From the NCBI GenBank assembly GCA_017415945.1, contig JAFQDR010000223.1, positions 1 through 6,288 of the forward strand: a stretch of DNA of 6,288 bases. Direction: 5' to 3'. Both the position numbers and the translations under genes were made by a program. The notes under the pieces are model-generated. The model did no database searches. It worked only from the letters and a program-made list of their open reading frames with translations, and was not told the origin of the DNA. Shown piece by piece: positions 3,804-6,288 of this stretch; the first letter of the stretch is position 1, and the number at the start of each line of letters is the position of its first letter. Source of the DNA: Oscillospiraceae bacterium (lineage in GTDB: Bacteria > Bacillota_A > Clostridia > Oscillospirales > Oscillospiraceae).

Positions 3804-6288
3804 CCCTTCGCCTCCATCCAGTTTCTGCCAATATGAGCATCCACAGTCAGCGGTACGGAAAGCTCCGCAGCCCGTTCCATCTCATAACACAGGATTTCAC
3901 ATACAGTATCCGCTTCCGCTTCGGGACACTCCACGATCAGCTCGTCATGAACCTGCAAAATCAGCTTTGCAGACAGACCCTCTTTTTTTAGACGACGATG
4001 CACATTGACCATGGCAAGCTTCATAATGTCCGCGGCAGTACCCTGTATGGGCATATTCCGCGCCATGCGTTCTCCCGCACTGCGTACATTGAAGTTGGAT
4101 ACCTTTAACTCGGGCATATATCTTCTTCTCCCGTATACCGTAGAAACATAGCCAAGAGTCTTGCCTTCTTCGATCACGCGGGACATATAGCTTTGCACAC
4201 CGCTGTATTTGTCAAAATACGCATTGATATAATCCTGCGCCTCATTCTGATATACACCAATGTCCTGCGCCAGAGAGAAGGCAGACATCCCGTACACAAT
4301 GCCGAAATTAACCGCTTTGGCAGAGGAGCGCATAGTGGGTGTCACTTCATCCAAAGAAACACCGAACACCTGAGAGGCAGTCACCGCATGAATATCCTCC
4401 CCATTACGGAAGGCATTTCGCATAGTCTCATCTTCTGCAATATGCGCCAGAAGACGCAGCTCGATTTGACTATAGTCCGCATCCACAAGTATCTTACCGG
4501 GTGCAGCAACAAACATTTTTCGAATGGCATGGCCCTGCTCCTTGCGTACAGGAATATTCTGCAAATTGGGCTCAACGGAAGAAAGACGCCCTGTAGCAGT
4601 AACCGTCATGGTGAAATTGGAATGGATACGACCGTCATCGGCAATCACCTTCAGAAGACCATCCGCATAGGTGGACTTCAGCTTGGTTAAAGTGCGATAA
4701 TCTAAAATATGCTGGATAATGGGATGCTTCCCTCGAAGCTTATCCAATACATCCGCATTTGTGCTCCAACCTGTTTTGGTCTTCTTTCCCGCGGGAAGTC
4801 CAAGCTTTTCAAACAGAACCACACCAAGCTGCTTGGGAGAGTTGATATTGAAAGGTTCTCCTGCCATGGCGTGGATCTCATTCTGCAAAATTTCAATACC
4901 ATCCGCAAGGCCCTCACCGTATTGCTGCAGGGCTTCGCGGTCAATTAAAATACCCACGGATTCCATCTCTGCCAAAACCGCGCACAACGGAAGCTCAATC
5001 TCGTAATACAGCTGTTCCATGCCGAATTCCGCAAGCCTTCCTGTGAACACTTCCTCCAGACAGGCGATTGCAGCAGCATTCTCAAGGGCTTCCGTAACAG
5101 CGTCAATGCCATCGGTCAGCAGACTCAGCTGATCCTGTTCACGAGCATGTGCGTGCAGCTCGAATCCGCAATACTTGGTACACAAACCAACCAAATCATA
5201 ACTGCTTGCCGTGGCATCCAACAGGTACGCGGCAAGTGCGGTGTCAAACACCCAGTTTCTCGGTTCGATCCCATAGCCTATCAGCTCACGTTGAATATCT
5301 TTGATGTGATGACCGTGCTTTTCAATGTCACTGCCAAACAATTGGGTAAGCGCTGTACGGTAATCACCGTCAAATTGATTTCTTTCTAAAATAATCCCAA
5401 CGGCAGCTTCACCACAGTCTACATGGAAAACCACCAAATCAAAGCTTGCTTCCGTCCAGATATAGCAGCCATGCTCACGCAAAACAGGCAAAGCGGACAG
5501 CACATCCTCCGCACTTCGCAAATACATGGACTCTACGGTTCCCGTAAACTGCTCCTGCTGATGTACCATTTCCTCGGAAGGGCTCAGATTCCAGCGTTCA
5601 ATGAATTTACGGAAGCCCAAGCGCATAAGCAAATCATACAAACCGTCTCCGCCGAAGCCGTTCCAAGCACACTCATCGGGACGAATATCCAGAGGAACAT
5701 CTTTTACGATGGTTGCCAATTCATAAGATAGCTTTGCGGAGTCCTCCCCCGCAATCAGCTTCTTGCGCATACCATCCTTAATTTGAAAAGAATCGATATT
5801 TTCATAAACCCCCGACAGACTGCCAAAGCTGCGAATCATGCTCAATGCAGTCTTTTCACCGATCCCGGGAACCCCGGGGATATTGTCGGAGCTGTCCCCC
5901 ATGAGAGCCTTTAGGTCAACAATATAGGGTGGTTCAAAACCGTATTCTTCCCGAAACACCGTGGGGGAATACTCTGTCGTTTCCGTCTGTCCCATACGTG
6001 ACTTAATGTGGATCACATGATTGGTGTCGGTAATTAGCTGGAAGGAATCCTTATCACCTGTTACAATATCGCACTGCCAGCCAAGCTCCTCGCAAATTCG
6101 CCCTGCTGTTCCCATAATATCATCCGCTTCGTAGCCTTGGCACTCATATCTGCGGATCCCCATAGTGTCCAGCAGTTCCTTCAGAACGGGCATTTGTGCC
6201 GCAAGTTCCTCGGGCATCCCTTTACGTTGGGCCTTGTATCCATCGTATTTCAAATGGCGGAAGGTTGGCCCCTTTAGGTCAAAGGCAA
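3800..6288 (-). CDS. polA: DNA polymerase I, 5' end beyond the right edge
   Basis: Polymerase I fills gaps, removes Okazaki primers and serves in repair. The frame stays open to the edge: upstream of the TTG at 6253 it encodes AFDLKGPTFRH, a known internal segment, so about 60 N-terminal residues are missing and 828 are visible. The 5' nuclease domain shows EADDIMGT, TGDKDSFQL and GDSSDNIPGVPGIGEKTA, with acidic residues kept. The middle domain resembles a 3'-5' exonuclease but the DxE of motif Exo I reads WTE (5458-5450), so proofreading is probably lost, as in Bacillus-type enzymes. The polymerase domain is intact: TGRLSSVEPNLQNIPVR, motif A DYSQIELR (from 4477), the O helix with Lys and Phe in SAKAVNFGIVYG, QGTAADIMK, and motif C VHDE (Asp at 3946-3944). 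It leads the operon and overlaps rimI by four bases. Its promoter is outside the window. Confidence 0.98.
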   Translation of the reverse strand, partial: AFDLKGPTFRHLKYDGYKAQRKGMPEELAAQMPVLKELLDTMGIRRYECQGYEADDIMGTAGRICEELGWQCDIVTGDKDSFQLITDTNHVIHIKSRMGQTETTEYSPTVFREEYGFEPPYIVDLKALMGDSSDNIPGVPGIGEKTALSMIRSFGSLSGVYENIDSFQIKDGMRKKLIAGEDSAKLSYELATIVKDVPLDIRPDECAWNGFGGDGLYDLLMRLGFRKFIERWNLSPSEEMVHQQEQFTGTVESMYLRSAEDVLSALPVLREHGCYIWTEASFDLVVFHVDCGEAAVGIILERNQFDGDYRTALTQLFGSDIEKHGHHIKDIQRELIGYGIEPRNWVFDTALAAYLLDATASSYDLVGLCTKYCGFELHAHAREQDQLSLLTDGIDAVTEALENAAAIACLEEVFTGRLAEFGMEQLYYEIELPLCAVLAEMESVGILIDREALQQYGEGLADGIEILQNEIHAMAGEPFNINSPKQLGVVLFEKLGLPAGKKTKTGWSTNADVLDKLRGKHPIIQHILDYRTLTKLKSTYADGLLKVIADDGRIHSNFTMTVTATGRLSSVEPNLQNIPVRKEQGHAIRKMFVAAPGKILVDADYSQIELRLLAHIAEDETMRNAFRNGEDIHAVTASQVFGVSLDEVTPTMRSSAKAVNFGIVYGMSAFSLAQDIGVYQNEAQDYINAYFDKYSGVQSYMSRVIEEGKTLGYVSTVYGRRRYMPELKVSNFNVRSAGERMARNMPIQGTAADIMKLAMVNVHRRLKKEGLSAKLILQVHDELIVECPEAEADTVCEILCYEMERAAELSVPLTVDAHIGRNWMEAKG

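Noticed and set aside
6251..6253. TTG as the start codon of polA
   Set aside because: The frame continues upstream to the window edge with typical Pol I sequence (FDLKGPTFRH), so this is an internal Leu codon and the gene is simply truncated by the window.
1..6288. Search for mobile elements, CRISPR repeats, phage genes or defence genes
   Set aside because: No transposase, repeat array, integrase or attachment-site duplication was seen. Although a tRNA 3' end is a common integration site, the adjacent genes are not integrase-like and no copy of the tRNA end was noticed elsewhere in the window.

Overview
The window looks like ordinary chromosomal sequence from a low-to-mid GC Bacillota, most likely a Clostridia/Lachnospiraceae-type gut anaerobe. 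This is inferred from strong GGAGG Shine-Dalgarno sites, near-consensus sigma-A promoters, a CCA-encoded tRNA-Thr with U73, RadC of the Firmicute type, and the protein sequences. No species can be named. I see no mobile element, CRISPR array, phage gene or toxin-antitoxin pair.

Layout from left to right. (1) Positions 1-45 hold the 3' part of a tRNA-Thr(CGU) on the + strand. A hairpin (45-77) follows at once and also ends the gene coming the other way. (2) Positions 76-756 (-) encode a small alpha/beta hydrolase with an intact Ser-Asp-His triad. (3) Positions 757-903 are a divergent promoter region with one recognisable -35/-10 pair for each direction. (4) Positions 904-1632 (+) encode a seven-helix TMEM164/YwaF-type membrane protein (TIGR02206-like). 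(5) A second bidirectional hairpin lies at 1634-1668. (6) From 6288 down to 1670 a compact minus-strand operon runs in the order polA, rimI, tsaD, radC. polA is cut by the right edge. The polA/rimI and rimI/tsaD junctions are 4-base ATGA overlaps. radC probably starts at a GTG 14 bases after the tsaD stop.

The operon joins DNA replication and repair (polymerase I), an N-acetyltransferase of the RimI family, the t6A tRNA-modification catalytic subunit TsaD, and the JAMM-domain protein RadC. The usual t6A partners tsaB and tsaE are not in view. The tRNA-Thr(CGU) at the left edge has U36-A37 and is therefore an expected substrate of the TsaD pathway.

Nothing here is convincingly a new biological system. 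The most useful leads are a bacterial TMEM164-family membrane protein with conserved Cys/His residues, beside an alpha/beta hydrolase on a shared divergent promoter region; single-base departures from family consensus at key positions of TsaD (SGGH to SGGN) and RimI (the first motif A glycine to Arg); and start-site corrections for the hydrolase and radC.
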